Shown: positions 21,680 to 34,410, counted from the stretch's first letter. The stretch is DNA of 64,000 nucleotides from Triticum aestivum (GCF_018294505.1 NC_057802.1:548232353-548296352); one strand, 5' to 3'. Notes: generated by a model not told the origin, from the sequence alone. Made by a program: numbers and translations.

Positions 21680-24365
21680 AGCATCCCCAAGCTTAATTAC
21701 TGCTCGTCCTTGAGTAGGTAAATGATAAAAACAGAATTTTTGATGTGGAATGCTACCTAACATAATTATCGATGTAATTTTCTTTATTGTGGCATGAATA
21801 TTCAGATCCATAAGATTCAAAATAAAAGTTTAATATTGACATAAAAACAATAATACTTCAAGCATACTAACAAGGCAATTATGTCTTCTTAAAATAACAT
21901 GGCCAAAGAAAGCTTATCCCTACAAAATCATATAGTCTGGCTATGATCCATCTTCATCACAAAAAATACTCAAATCATGCACAACCCCGATGACAAGCCA
22001 ACCAATTTATTCATACTTTTGATGTTCTCAAACTTTTTCAATTTTCACGCAATACATGAGCGCGAGCCATGGACATAGCACTATAGATGGAATAGAATAT
22101 GGTGGTTGTGGAGAAGACAAAAAGAGGGAGATAGTCTGACATCAACTAGGCGTATCAACGGGCTATGGAGATGCCCATCAACAGATATCGATGTGAGTGA
22201 GTAGGGATTGCCATGCAACGGATGCACTAGAGCTATAAGTGTATGAAAGCTCAAAAAGAAAACTAAGTGGGTGTGCATCCAACTTGCTTGCTCATGAAGA
22301 CCTAGGTCATTTGAGGAAGCCCATCGTTGGAATATACAAGCCAAGTACTATAATGAAAAATTCCCACTAGTGTATGAAAGTGACAACATAGGAGACTCTC
22401 TATCATGAAGATCATGGTGCTACTTTGAAGCACAAGTGTGGTAAAAGGATAGTAGCATTGCCCCTTCTCTCTTTTTGTCTTATTTTTTTGTTTGGCTTCT
22501 TTGGCCTACCCTTTTTTTCATTGGCTTCTTTGGCCCTTTTTTTTATTTCCTCACATGGGACAATGCTCTAATAATGAAGATCATCACACTTTTATTTACT
22601 TACAACTCAAGAATTACAACTCGATACTAGAACAAAATATGACTATATGAATGCTTCCGGCGGTGTACCGCGATGTGCAATGAATCAAGAGTGACATGTA
22701 TGAAAGAATTAGGAACGGTGGCTTTGCCACAAATATGATGTCAACTACATGATCATGCAAAGCAATATGACAATGATGGAGCATGTCATAATAAACGGAA
22801 CGGTGGAAGTTGCATGGCAATATATCTCGGAATGGCTATGGAAATGCCATAATAGGTAGGTATGGTGGCTGTTCTGAGGAAGGTATATGGTGGGTGTATG
22901 GTACCGGCGAAAGTTGCGTGGCACAAGAGAGGCTAGTAATGGTGGAAGGGTGAGAGTGCGTATAATCCATGGACTTAACATTAGTCATAAAGAACTCACA
23001 TACTTATTGCAAAAATCTATTAGTCATCGAAACAAAGTACTACACGCATGCTCCTAGGGGGATAGATTGGTAGGAAAAGACCACCGCTCGTCCCCGACCG
23101 CCACTCATAAGGAAGACAATTAAAAAATATCTCATGCTCCAACTTCGTTACATAACGGTTCACCATACGTGCATGCTACGGGACTCACAAACCTCAACAC
23201 AAGTATTTCTCAAAATTCACAACTACTCACTAGCATGACTCTCATATTACCATCTTCATATCTTAAAACAATAATAAGGAATCAAACTTCTCATAGTATT
23301 CAATGCACTTTATATGAAAGTTTTTATTATATCCCTCTTGGATGCCTATCATATTAGGACTAAATTCATAACCAAAAGCAAATTACCATGCTGTTCTAAA
23401 AGACTCTCAAAATAATATAAGTGAAGCATGAGAGTTCGATAATTTCTATAAAATAAAACCACCACCATGCTCTAAAAAGATATAAGTGAAGCACACGAGC
23501 AAAATTATCTAGCTCAAAAGATATAAGTGAAGCACATAGAGTATTCTAATAAATTCCGATTCATGCGTATCTGTCCCAAAAGGTGTGTACAGCAAGGATG
23601 ATTGTGGTAAACTAAAAAGCAAAGACTCAAATCATACAAGACGCTCCAAACAAAACACATATCATGTGGTGAATAAAAATATAGCCTCAAGTAAAGTTAC
23701 CGATAGACGAAGACGAAAGAGGGGATGCCTTCTGGGCATCCCCAAGCTTAGGCTTTTGGTTGTCCTTGAATTTTACCTTGGGGTGCCTTGGACATCCCCA
23801 AGCTTAGGCTCTTGCCACTCCTTATTCCAAAATCCATCAAATCTTTACCCAAAAACTTGAAAACTTCACAACACAAAACTTCAACAGAAAATCTCATGAG
23901 CTCCGTTAGTATAAGAAAATAAACCACCACTTTAAGGTACTGTAATGAACTCATTCTTTATTTATATTGGTGTTAAACCTACTGTATTCCAACTTCTCTA
24001 TGGTTCATACCCCCCGATACTACTCATAGATTCATCAAAATAAGCAAACAACACACAAAAATAGAATCTGTCAAAAACAGAACAGTCTCTAGCAATCTGT
24101 ATCATTCGAATACTTCTGTAACTCCGAAAATTCCAAAAAATTAGGACGACCAGGATAAAAAGTAAATTGATCTACTGCAGTTGGAATTGGTATTTTATCG
24201 CTCTCTGGTGATTTTTAAAAATTGTTTTCGTGAACACAAAGTTTTTGTCTTTTTCAGCAAGATCAAACAACTATCACCCAAGAAGATCCTAAAGGCTTTA
24301 CTTGGCACAAACACTAATTAAAACATAAAACACATCTAAACAGAAGCTAGATAAATTATTTATTA

Positions 24366-25247
24366 CTAAACAGGAGCAAAAAGCAAAGAACAAAAATAAA
24401 ATTGGGTTGCCTCCCAACAAGCGCTATTCTTTAATGCCTTTTTAGCTAGGCATGATGATTTCAATGATGCTCGCATAAAAGATAAGAATTGAAACATAAA
24501 TGGAGCATCTTGAAGAATATGACTAGCACATTTAAGTCTAACCCACTTCCTATGCATAGGGATTTTGTGAGCAAACAACTTATGGGAACAAGAATCAACT
24601 AGCATAGGAAGGCAAAACAAGCATAGCTTCAAGATTTTCAACACATAGAGAGGAAACTTGATATTGTTGCAATTCCTACAAGCATATGTTCCTCCCTCAT
24701 GATAATTTTCAGTAGCATCATGAATGAATTCAACAATATAACCACCACACAAATCATTCTTTTCATGATCTACAAGCATAGAAATTTTATTACTCTCCAC
24801 ATAAGCAAATTTCTTCTCATGAATAGTAGTGGGAGCAAACTCAACAAAATAACTATCGTGTGAGGCATAAAGCAATTGAGAATTAAAATCAAGATGACAA
24901 GTTTCATGGTTATCATTACTATTTATAGCATACATGTCATCACAATAATCATCATAAATAGGAGGCATGCTTTCATCATAATAAATTTTCTCATCAAGAC
25001 TTGGGGGACTAAAAATATCATCTTCATCAAACATAGCATCCCCAAGCTTGTGGCTTTGCATATCATTAGCATCATGGATATTCAAAGAATTCATACTAAC
25101 AACATTGCAATCATGCCCATCATACAAAGATTTAGTGCCAAACATTATAATGCATTCTTCTTCTAGCACTTGAGCACAATATTCCTTTCCATCATTTTCA
25201 CGAAAGGCATTAAAAAGATGAAGCATATGAGACACCCTCAATTCCAT
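24366..25247 (-). CDS. Intact 293-aa ORF of element B, unknown function
   Basis: An uninterrupted frame from ATG at 25247 to the stop at 24366, the only long ORF in element B. It occupies the place next to the primer-binding site where gag begins in elements A and C, but shows none of their gag or protease motifs. Visible features are an acidic, Asp/Tyr-rich middle (FDEDDIFSPPSLDEKIYYDE, then YDDYCDDMY), HEKKFAYVESNK, a CRNCNN pair, and a hydrophobic Leu/Cys-rich segment (LKILKLCLFCLPMLV). The C-terminus is basic. I do not recognise a domain. Being intact while the gag genes of A and C are broken hints at later loss of constraint or some constraint on this ORF. It is probably expressed only when the retrotransposon is. 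Confidence 0.55.
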   Translation of the reverse strand: MELRVSHMLHLFNAFRENDGKEYCAQVLEEECIIMFGTKSLYDGHDCNVVSMNSLNIHDANDMQSHKLGDAMFDEDDIFSPPSLDEKIYYDESMPPIYDDYCDDMYAINSNDNHETCHLDFNSQLLYASHDSYFVEFAPTTIHEKKFAYVESNKISMLVDHEKNDLCGGYIVEFIHDATENYHEGGTYACRNCNNIKFPLYVLKILKLCLFCLPMLVDSCSHKLFAHKIPMHRKWVRLKCASHILQDAPFMFQFLSFMRASLKSSCLAKKALKNSACWEATQFYFCSLLFAPV

Positions 25248-25342
25248 TTTTTTGTAGTTTTCTTTTATAGACTAAACTAGTGATAAAACAAGAAACAAAA
25301 AGATTTGATTGCAAGATCTAAAGATATACCTTCAAGCACTAA

Positions 25343-25362
25343 CCTCCCCGGCAACGGCGCCA
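25343..25362 (-). other. Primer-binding site of element B (tRNA-Asp)
   Basis: On the minus strand TGGCGCCGTTGCCGGGGAGG follows the 5' LTR after a 10-nt spacer. It is complementary to the 3' end of plant tRNA-Asp including CCA. Confidence 0.88.
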
Positions 25363-25372
25363 AAAAAGAGCT

Positions 25373-27020
25373 TGATGTCTACTACACAACCTTATTCTTG
25401 TAGACTTTGTTGGGCCTCCAAGTGCAGAGGTTTGTAGGACAGTAAAAAATTTCCCTCAAGTGGATGACCTAAGGTTTATCAATCCATGGGAGGCGTAGGA
25501 TGAAGATGGTCTCTCTCAAACAACCCTGCAACCAAATAACAAAGAGTCTCTTGTGTCCCCAACACACCCAATACAATGGTAAATTGTATAGGTGCACTAG
25601 TTCGGCGAAGAGATGGTGATACAAGTGCAATATGGATGGTAGATATAGGTTTTTGTAATCTGAAATTATAAAAACAGCAAGGTAACAAGTAATAAAAGTG
25701 AGCGAAAACGGTATTGCAATGCTTTGAAACAAGGCCTAAGGTTCATACTTTCACTAGTGCAAGTTCTCTCAACAATAATAGCATAATTAGATCATATAAC
25801 AATCCCTCAACATGCAACAAAGAGTCACACCAAATTCACTAATAGCGGAGAACAAACGAAGAGATTATTGTAGGGTACGAAACCACCTCAAAGTTATTCT
25901 TTCTGATCAATCCATTGGGCTATTCCTATAAGTGTCACAAACAACCCTAGAGTTCGTAGTAAAATAACACCTTAAGACATATATCAACCAAAACCCTAAT
26001 GTCACCTAGATACTCCAATGTCACCTCAAGTATCCGTGGGTATGATTATACGATATGCATCACACAATTTCAGATTCATCTATTCAACCAACACAAAGAA
26101 CTTCAAAGAGTGCCCCAAAGTTTCTACCGGAGAGTCAAGACGAAAACGTGTGCCAACCCCTATGCATAGATTCCCAAGGTCACGGAACCCGCAAGTTGAT
26201 CACCAAAACATACATCTAGTGGATCAATAGAATACCCCATTGTCACCACCGGTATCCCACACAAGACATACATCAAGTGTTCTCAAATCCTTAAAGACTC
26301 AATCCGATAAGATAACTTCAAAGGGAAAACTCAATCCATTACAATAGAGTAGAGGGGGAGAAACATCATAAGATCCAACTATAATAGCAAAGCTCGCGGT
26401 ACATCAAGATCGTGCCATATCAAGAACACAAGAGAGAGAGAGATCAAACACATAGCTACTGGTACATACCCTCAGCCCCGAGGGTGAACTACTCCCTCCT
26501 CGTCATGGAGAGCGCCGGGATGATGAAGATGGCCACCGGTGATGAATCCCCCCTCCGTCAGGGTGCCGGAACAGGGTCCCGATTGGTTTTTGGTGGCTAC
26601 AGAGGCTTGCGGCGGCGGAACTCCCGATCTAGGTTTCTTTCTGGGGGTTTCTGTATTTATAGGAATTTTTGGCGTCGGTCTCACTTCAGGGGGGTCTCCG
26701 AGTCATCCACGAGATAGGGGGGCGCGCCCAGGGGGGTAGGGCGTGCCCTCCACCCTCGTGGATGGCTCGGGACTCTTCTGGCCCAACTCTTTTACTCCGG
26801 GGGCTTCTTTTGGTCCATAAAAAATCATCAAAAATTGGCACGTCAATTGGACTCCGTTTGGTATTCCTTTTCTGTAAAACTCAAAAATAGAAACTGGCAC
26901 TGGGCTCTAGGTTAATAGGTTAGTCCCAAAAGTCATATAAAATAGCATATAAAACATCCAAGATGGATAATATAATAGCATGAAATAATCAAAAATTATA
27001 CATACGTTGGAGACGTATCA
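25373..27020 (-). repeat. Element B 5' LTR
   Basis: 1648 bp, TG...CA; partner of 20017-21679. Confidence 0.92.
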
Positions 27021-27025
27021 GTGTC

Positions 27026-27257
27026 TTCTGGTCCAAACAAATCTCCGTGAAGTTTTGTTGCATTTGGACTCCGTCTGATATTGATTTCCTGCGATGTAAA
27101 AAACATGCAGAAAATAGCAACTGGCACTTGGCACTATGTCAATAGGTTAGTACCAAAAATGATATAAAATGACTATAAAATGATTATAAAACATCCAAGA
27201 TTGATAATATAACAGCATGGAACAATCAAAAATTATAGATACGTTGGAGACGTATCA
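27026..27257 (-). repeat. Element A 3' LTR, second part
   Basis: Continuation of the LTR after element B; it ends GATACGTTGGAGACGTATCA. With 18452-20016 it gives 1797 bp against 1808 bp for the partner LTR. Confidence 0.9.
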
Positions 27258-29745
27258 GCATCCCCAAGCTTAACTCCTACTCGTCCTCGAGTAGATAAGT
27301 GATAAAAACAGAATTTTTGATGTGGAATGCTGCCTAACATGTCATATCATATTCTTTTCTTTATAGCATGGACATTTGGACTTTTATGTGATTCAAAGCA
27401 ATAGTCTAGTTTTGACATAATAATTTAAATACTCAAGCATATCAATAAGCAACCATGTCTTTCAAAATATCAACGCTAAAATAAGTTATCCCTAGCCCAT
27501 CATGCTCAACCATTGATCCATTCATGAAACACACTCGCATATTAGCTACACCCAATACTCAACTATGATCATATTGCCTCTTAGTTGGTGCTTTTATAAG
27601 AGAAGATGGAGACTCAAATTCAAAATAAAAATTGCATAAAGTAAAAAAAGGCCCTTCGCAGAGGGAAGTAGGGATTTGTAGAGGTGCCAGAGCTCAAAGT
27701 GAAAAACTTAGAGATAAAAACATTTTGAGAGGTGTATCCTTCCCACCTACGAAAATGACTTAGAGTTCCCAACACTTCCCATGCTAGATATATCATAGGC
27801 GGTTCCCAAACAAAAAATAAAGTTTATTCCCTTTTCCACCATACTTTCACTTTCCATGGCTAGCCGTATCCACGGTTGCCCTCCATACCAACACTTTCCA
27901 AGGAATTTATTATTTGACAACATAAAGTAAATTCATTTTTCATTTCGGGACAGGGCATCCCTAAAACCTTTGACTTACTCTCATGCAATGACAAGTGAAT
28001 AAACACTCATCGTGAGAATAACACATCTAGCATGGAAAATATTATCCACCCCTCATCGCTCCGCGAGCGAAACGAACACACAAAAGAGAAGTTTTTTTTG
28101 AAAAGTAGAGATGGCACATACAAATTTGCTTAGAACGGCAAAAGAATACAACATATAGGTAGATATAGTGGACTCATGTGGCAAAATTGGTTTAAAGCAT
28201 TTTGGATGCACAAGTAGAGATTATACTTAGTGCAAAATGAAGGCTAGCAAAAGATTGAGAAGCGACCAACCAAGAAACGAATAATCTCATAAGCAAGCAT
28301 TAAGCATAATTAACACCGAATAATGCACCACAAGTAGGATATAATTTCATTGCATGACTATTGACTTTCGTACTTGTATAGGGAATCACAAACCTTAACA
28401 CCAATATTCTTAGTAAAGCATAATTACTCATCAACATAACTCACATATCACATCATCATATCTCAAAACTATTATTGAGAATCAAGTTTATTTTGGCCAA
28501 TGATCTCCATGAAAGTTTTTATTACATTCTTCTTGGATATCTATCACTTCCGGACTAATTTTCATGTGTTCCTTTTCATAAGCTCAAACAAATATAAGTG
28601 AAGATCATGAGCATAATTTTTTTCTTTCTCTCAAAATAATTTAATTAAAGCAAGAGAGAATTTCTTAAAAAATTTACGAACTCCCAAATAAATCTAAGTG
28701 AAGCAAGAGAGCATTTCTTCAAAAATACTAAAGCACACTGTGCTCAAAAAGATATAAGTGAAGCACTAGAGCAAGTCCATAGCTCATAAAAGATTTAAGT
28801 GAAGCATAGAGAGCAATTCTAACAAGTCATGACATAATTTTGGCTCTCTCAAATAGGTGTCTCCAGCAAGGGATCAAGACTTAAAACGCAAAATAAAACA
28901 AGCAAAGACTCATATCATACAAGACGCTCTAAGCAAAACACATAGTATGTGACGAATAAAAATATAGCTTCGAGTAAAATACCGATGGTCGTTGGAAGAA
29001 AGAGGGGATGCCACTCGGGGGCATCCCCAAGCTTAGTTGTTTACTCACTTTTGGATAATAGCTTGGGATGCCGGGGCATCCCCAAGCTTAGGCTCTTCTA
29101 CTCCTTATTCCTTCATCCATCGTAAGATAACCCAAAACTTGAAAACTTCAATCACACAAAACTCAACAAAACCTTCGTGAGATCCGTTAGTATAAGAAAG
29201 CAAACCACTACTATAAGTACTGTATCAGACCAATTCATATTTTGTTTTTGCATTATATCTATTGTATTCCAACTTTTCTATGGCAAAAACTCATCAAAGA
29301 AAACCATAGAGCCATCAAAATAAGCACACAACGCAAAGAAAACAGAATCTGTCAAAACAGAACAGTCTGTAGCAATCTGACTATTTTGAATACTTCTATA
29401 ACTCCAAAAATACTGAAAAATTAGGACGACCCGGGTAATTTGTATATTAATCTTCTGCAAAAATAATTGGCATTTTATCACGCTCTGGTGATTTTTAACA
29501 ATTATTTTTGTGAGCGCATAAATTTTTGTTTTTAGCAAGATCAAACAACTATCATCCAAGAAGATCCTAAAGGCTTTACTTGGCACAAACACTAATTAAA
29601 ACACAAAAAACAGAATCATAACAGTAGCATAATTGTGCAAACTCACACGAACATAAAGCAAAAAGCAAAAATAAATTTTATTCATTGGGTTGCCTCTCAA
29701 CAAGCGCTATAGTTTTACGCCCTTAGCTAGGCATAAAGCAAGGAT

Positions 29746-31824
29746 CTAAGTATTGTCATCTTTGGTTCGAGATCCATAAGATGCCCTCATGATTGATTCA
29801 TATGGTGGCCTAATTCTTGTTCTAGGAAAGTGTTCCATACCCTTCCTCAAAGGAAATTGGAACTTGATATTGCCTTCTTTCATATCAATCACGGCACCGA
29901 TAGTGAGTAAAAACGGTCTACGAAGAATAATTGGACAAGACAGATTGCAATCAATATCAAGAACAATAAAATCTATGGGCACATAATTCCTATTTGCAAG
30001 AATAAGAACATCATTAATTCTTCCCATAGCCTTTTTAATAGTAGAATCCGCCAAGTGCAAATTCAAAGAACATGATTCAATATCGGTAAGACCAAGCACA
30101 TCACATAAATATTTCGGAATTGTAGAAACACTAGCACCCAAGTCACACAAAGCAAAACACTCATAATTTTAATCTTGAATTTGATAGTAGGTTCCCATTC
30201 ATCATGCAATTTTCTAGGGATTGATACTTCTAATTCCAATTTTTCTTCAAAAGCTTTCATCATAGCATCAACAATATGTTTAGTAAAACCTTTATTTTGT
30301 TCATAGGCATGAGGTGAATTTATCATGGATTGCAACAAAGAAATACAATCAATCAAAGAGCAACTATCATAATTAAAGTCTTTGTAATTCAAAAGAGTGG
30401 GCACATCACTAGTTAAAGTTTTGACCTCTCCAAACCCACTTTCATCAATTTTCTCAACAAGATTTTCACCCTCCGAATTATCGCACGCCTTCTAGCTAAA
30501 GTCGACTCTTCTCCAGTCCCTTTTTCATCAATCTTAACTTTACTAAACAAGGAATCAATAGAAGAAACACCAATCATTTTAAGATCTTCATCACTTTTAC
30601 GAAAGTAATCACTAGAGAATGTTTTTCCTAAAAACTCTCTTCTAGCTTTAAGCATAGCGGTTCTTTTCTTACTTTCATCCATAGAAACATAAAGAGCTTT
30701 AATTGATTCATCAACCTTAGGCACAAAAATTTTCATCTTGAGATTTTCCACATCATGAGAAATTCTATCAACACTTCTAGACAAATCATCAATCTTATTC
30801 AACTTTTCTTCCATGGTAGTGTTGAAAACTTTTTGCGTGTTGATAAATTCTTTAATATTATTCTCAAGATCAGAGGTGTTCCTATTATTATTATAAGATT
30901 GATTTCCATGGGAATTAACATAATCATTAGAGGAATTACTAGGAAAAGGCCTAGGATTAAAATTACCTCTATAAGCATTATTATTGAAATTATTTTGAGA
31001 GATAAAATTCACATCTATGGCATCATTATTTTGATCAATCAAAGTAGACAAAGGCATATCATTAAAATCAATATGAGCACTTTTACTAGCAACCAATTTC
31101 ATAAGAGCATCAACTTTTTCACTCAAAGAATAAATTTCTTCAACCGAATTAACTTTTTTACTAGTAGGAGCCCTTTCGGTATGCCATTGTGAATAATTTG
31201 CCATGATATTATCAAGAAATTTGGTGTCTTCACCCAAAATATTTTCCATAAAAGTACCACCCGCGGCGGAATCTAAAAGATTACGAGAAACAAAATTCAA
31301 CCCCGCACAAAATTTTTGTATGATCATCCAAAGATTTAACCCATGAGTTGGGCAATTCCTTAGCATCATTTTCATCCTTTCCCAAGATTGTGCAACATGC
31401 TCATGTTCAAGTTGCTTGAAATTCATGATCTGGGTTCTAAGGGAAATAATTTTTGCGAGCTGAAAATACTTAGTGATAAAAGCATCTTTGCACTTATTCC
31501 AAGAATCGATACTATTGCGAGGCAAAGAAGAGAACCAATTTTTTGCAGAATCACGCAAAGAAAACGGAAATAATTTCATCTTCACCACATCATTGTCCAC
31601 ATCTTTTTATTTTGCATATCGCATAATTCCATGAAGGTATTAAGATGGGACGCGACATCCTCATTAGGAGTACTGAAAAATTGATCTTTCATAACAAGAT
31701 TCAGCAAAACAGTATTAATATCACAAGACTCCGCACTAGTGGCGGGAGGAGCAATCAGAGTGCCAATAAAATCATTGTTGTTGGTATTTGAGAAATCACA
31801 TAACTTGGTGTTCTCTTGAGTCAT
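29746..31824 (-). pseudogene. Decayed gag-protease of element A
   Basis: Start MTQENTKLCDF at 31824. The gag core has LFPFSLRDSAKNWFSSLP and WNKCKDAF, a Ty3-type retrotransposon gag signature, and no CCHC zinc knuckle is visible. The protease segment has CDLGASVSTIP (aspartic protease active site, D-L-G-A variant) and, where element C has ILGRPFL, a Gly-to-Arg change (ILRRPFL). Frame shifts occur near 31603, 30480 and 30168, so no full protein can be made. The frame ends right after the protease; polymerase and integrase domains are absent from the whole element. Element C carries the same gene in less damaged form. Confidence 0.88.
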
Positions 31825-32010
31825 GATGACTACACAACAAGATTGCACTCAAAAACAGATCCGGCAAGAAAACGACGAATGAAAAAGAAGGGCGAATAAA
31901 ACGACAAATTTTTTTGAAGTGGGGAAGAGGAAAACGAGAGGCAAATTGCAAATAATGTAAATTGCGAGGAGATGAGATTTGTGATTAGGAACCTGGTATA
32001 TGTTGAAGAT

Positions 32011-32030
32011 CCTCCCCGGCAATGGCGCCA
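32011..32030 (-). other. Primer-binding site of element A
   Basis: CCTCCCCGGCAATGGCGCCA on the plus strand, next to the LTR start at 32042. It has one mismatch to tRNA-Asp (T for C in CAACGG). A perfect second copy lies inside the LTR at 32236-32255. Confidence 0.88.
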
Positions 32031-32041
32031 GAAATTCCTTT

Positions 32042-33849
32042 TGATGTCTGCTAGGACTATGTTGGTATTTCCCCAAAGAGGAAGGGATGATGCAGCACAG
32101 CGACGGTAGGTATTTCCCTCAGTGAAGAAACCAAGGTTATCGAACCAGTAGGAGAACCAAGCAACACAACATAAACAACCCCTGCACACAAATAACAACC
32201 ACTCGCAACCCGACGTGTTAAAGGGGTTGTCAATCCCTCCCCGGCAACGGCGCCAGAAATTCCTTTTGATGTCTACTAGGACTACATCGGTATTTCCCCA
32301 AAAAGGAAGGGATGATGCAGCACAGCGACGGTAGGTATTTCCCTCAGTGAAGAAGAAACCAAGGTTATCAAACCAGTAGGAGAACCAAGCAACACAACGT
32401 AAACACCCCTGCACACAAATAACAACCACTCGCAACCCGATGTGTTAAAGGGGTTGTCAATCCCTTTCGGGTAACGGCGCCACAGATGGTGCGCGAGACG
32501 GGAAAAAGTTGTAATAGATTGAATAAATAGATCGCAAATAAAATAAAACGCAGCAAGGTATTTTTGTATTTTTGGTTTAATAGATCTGAAAATAAATGCA
32601 AAGGAAAAGTAGATCGCAAAGGCAAATATATGAGAAAGAGACCCGGGGGCCGTAGGTTTCACTAGTGGCTTCTCTAGAGAAAAAATAGCAAACGGTGGGT
32701 GAACAAATTACTGTTGGGCAATTGATAGAACTTCAAATAATCATGACGATATCCAGGCAATGATCATTATATATGCATCACGTCCAAGATTAGTAGACCG
32801 GCTCCTGCCTGCATCTACTACTATTACTCCACACATCGACCGCTATCCAGCACGCATCTAGTGTATTAAGTTCATGGAGAAACGGAGTAATGCAATAAGA
32901 ACGATGACATGATATAGACAAGATCTATCTATGTAGAGATAGACCCCATCGTTTTATCCTTAGTAGCAATGATACATACGTGTCGGCTCCCCTTCTGTCA
33001 CTGGGATCAAGCACCGTAAGATCGAACCCACTACAAAGCACCTCTTTCCATGGCAAGATAAATAGATCAAGTTGGCCAAACAAAACCCAAATATCGGAGA
33101 AGAAATACGAGACTATAAGAGATCATGCATAAAAGAGATCAAAGAAACTCAAATACTTTCATGGATATAAAAAGATATAACTGATCATAAACTCAAAGTT
33201 CATCAGATCCCAATAAACACACCGCAAAAAGAGTTACATCATATGGATCTCCAAGAGACCATTGTATTGAGAATTCAGCGAGAGAGAGGAAGCCATCTAG
33301 CTACTAACTACGGACCCGAAGGTCTACAAAGAACTACTCACGCATCATCGGAGAGGCACCAATGGAGCTGGTGAACCCCATCCATGATGGTGTCTAGATT
33401 GGATCTGGTGGTTCTGGACTCTGCGGCCGCTAGAATTGATTTTCGTCGACTCCCCTAGGGTTTTGGGAATATTGGGGTATTTATAGAGCAAAGAGGCGGT
33501 CCGGGGGGGGGGGGGCACCCGAGGTGGGCACAACCCACCAGGGCGCGCCTGGGCCTCCTGGCGTGCCCTGCTCGGTTGTGCTCTCCTCGGAGCACCCCCC
33601 AGGCGCAACCTTGGCCCATTAGGTGTCTTCTGGTCCAAAAATATCTCCGTGAAGTTTCGTTGCATTTGGACTCCGTCTGATATTGATTTCCTGCGATGTA
33701 AAAAACATGCAGAAAACAGCAACTAACACTTGGCACTATATCAATAGGTTAGTACCAAAAAATAATATAAAATGATTATAAAACATCCAAGATTGATAAT
33801 ATAACAACATGGAACAATAAAAAATTATAGATACGTTGGAGACGTATCA
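32042..33849 (-). repeat. Element A 5' LTR with internal duplicated end and primer-binding site
   Basis: 1808 bp. The outer 225 bp (32042-32266) repeat the adjoining LTR end that starts at 32267 and include a primer-binding-site copy at 32236-32255. A third, diverged site-like word (GTAACGGCGCCACAG) occurs near 32470. Confidence 0.9.
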
Positions 33850-33919
33850 ATAGGTTTTGACGAATTTTTTTTCACGAAAAAACTAGCCGAAAAAACTGAA
33901 CCGGGAGCACGTGTTTTTT

Positions 33920-34410
33920 CCCTTTCCGAAAGAGGCACGCCCGTGCCTCTCACAAAATCACAACCGTGCCTCTCACGGAAGCAAAACCGACTCTCGCGGA
34001 AGAAGAAAAAAGAGAAAACGCGTTTTTTTCCGTTTCCGAGGAGGCACGGCCGTGACTCTCGTGAAAGCACACCCGTGCCTCTCGCGGAAGCAAAACCTTG
34101 ACTCTCGTGAAAGAAAAAAAACAGAAAACACATTTTTTTTCATTTCCGCAAAACCGTGCCTCTCGCGGAAGCAAAACCATGATCTCACCGAAAAAAGAAA
34201 ACGATTTCTTTTTCGTTTCCGAGAGGCACGGTCGTGACTCTCGCGAAAGCACAATCGTGCCTCTTGCGGAAGAAAAAACCGCGACTCTCGCGAAAGGAAA
34301 AAAAACAGAAAACGTGTTTTTTCGTTTGCGAGGGGCACAGCCGTGACTCTTGCGAAAGCAAAACCATGCCTCTCGCGGAAGCAAAACCGTGACTCTCGCG
34401 AAAGGAAAAA
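33920..34410. repeat. GAGGCACGG minisatellite, left arm
   Basis: Repeated modules of the form GAGGCACGGNCGTGACTCTC, GCGAAAGCAAAACCGTGCCT and CTTTTTTTC in diverged copies. Long open frames here on both strands are by-products of the repeat. The inverted counterpart lies at 36240-36660. Confidence 0.8.

Larger units (their letters stand above)
20017..27020 (-). mobile_element. LTR retrotransposon B nested in element A's LTR
   Basis: A 7004-bp element with LTRs 20017-21679 and 25373-27020, which start TGATGTCTACTACACAACC and end GTTGGAGACGTATCA. The flanking duplication is ATGTC/GTGTC; the uninterrupted LTR of A has GTGTC, so the left copy mutated later. Minus-strand order: primer-binding site 25362-25343 (perfect tRNA-Asp match), a 293-codon ORF (25247-24366), a long non-coding region, and polypurine tract 21695-21681. 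The first 125 bp of the two LTRs differ at six positions, so it is not very recent. Same family as the LTR at 62584. Confidence 0.92.
18452..33849 (-). mobile_element. LTR retrotransposon A (Ty3, Sabrina/WHAM-like, non-autonomous)
   Basis: Bounded by ATAGG duplications (18447-18451, 33850-33854). The element reads on the minus strand: 5' LTR 33849-32042, primer-binding site 32030-32011, decayed gag-protease 31824-29746, non-coding 29745-27273, polypurine tract 27272-27258, and 3' LTR 27257-27026 plus 20016-18452, the latter split by element B. The LTRs are about 1.8 kb, TG...CA. The primer-binding site is complementary to the 3' end of plant tRNA-Asp. There is no reverse transcriptase, RNase H or integrase, so it needed enzymes in trans. 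Family name is by recognition of LTR ends and gag. Confidence 0.9.

Noticed and set aside
29746..31848. Considering A's gag region an intact host gene
   Set aside because: It lies between LTRs and a primer-binding site, has three frame breaks, and a better-kept copy occurs in element C.
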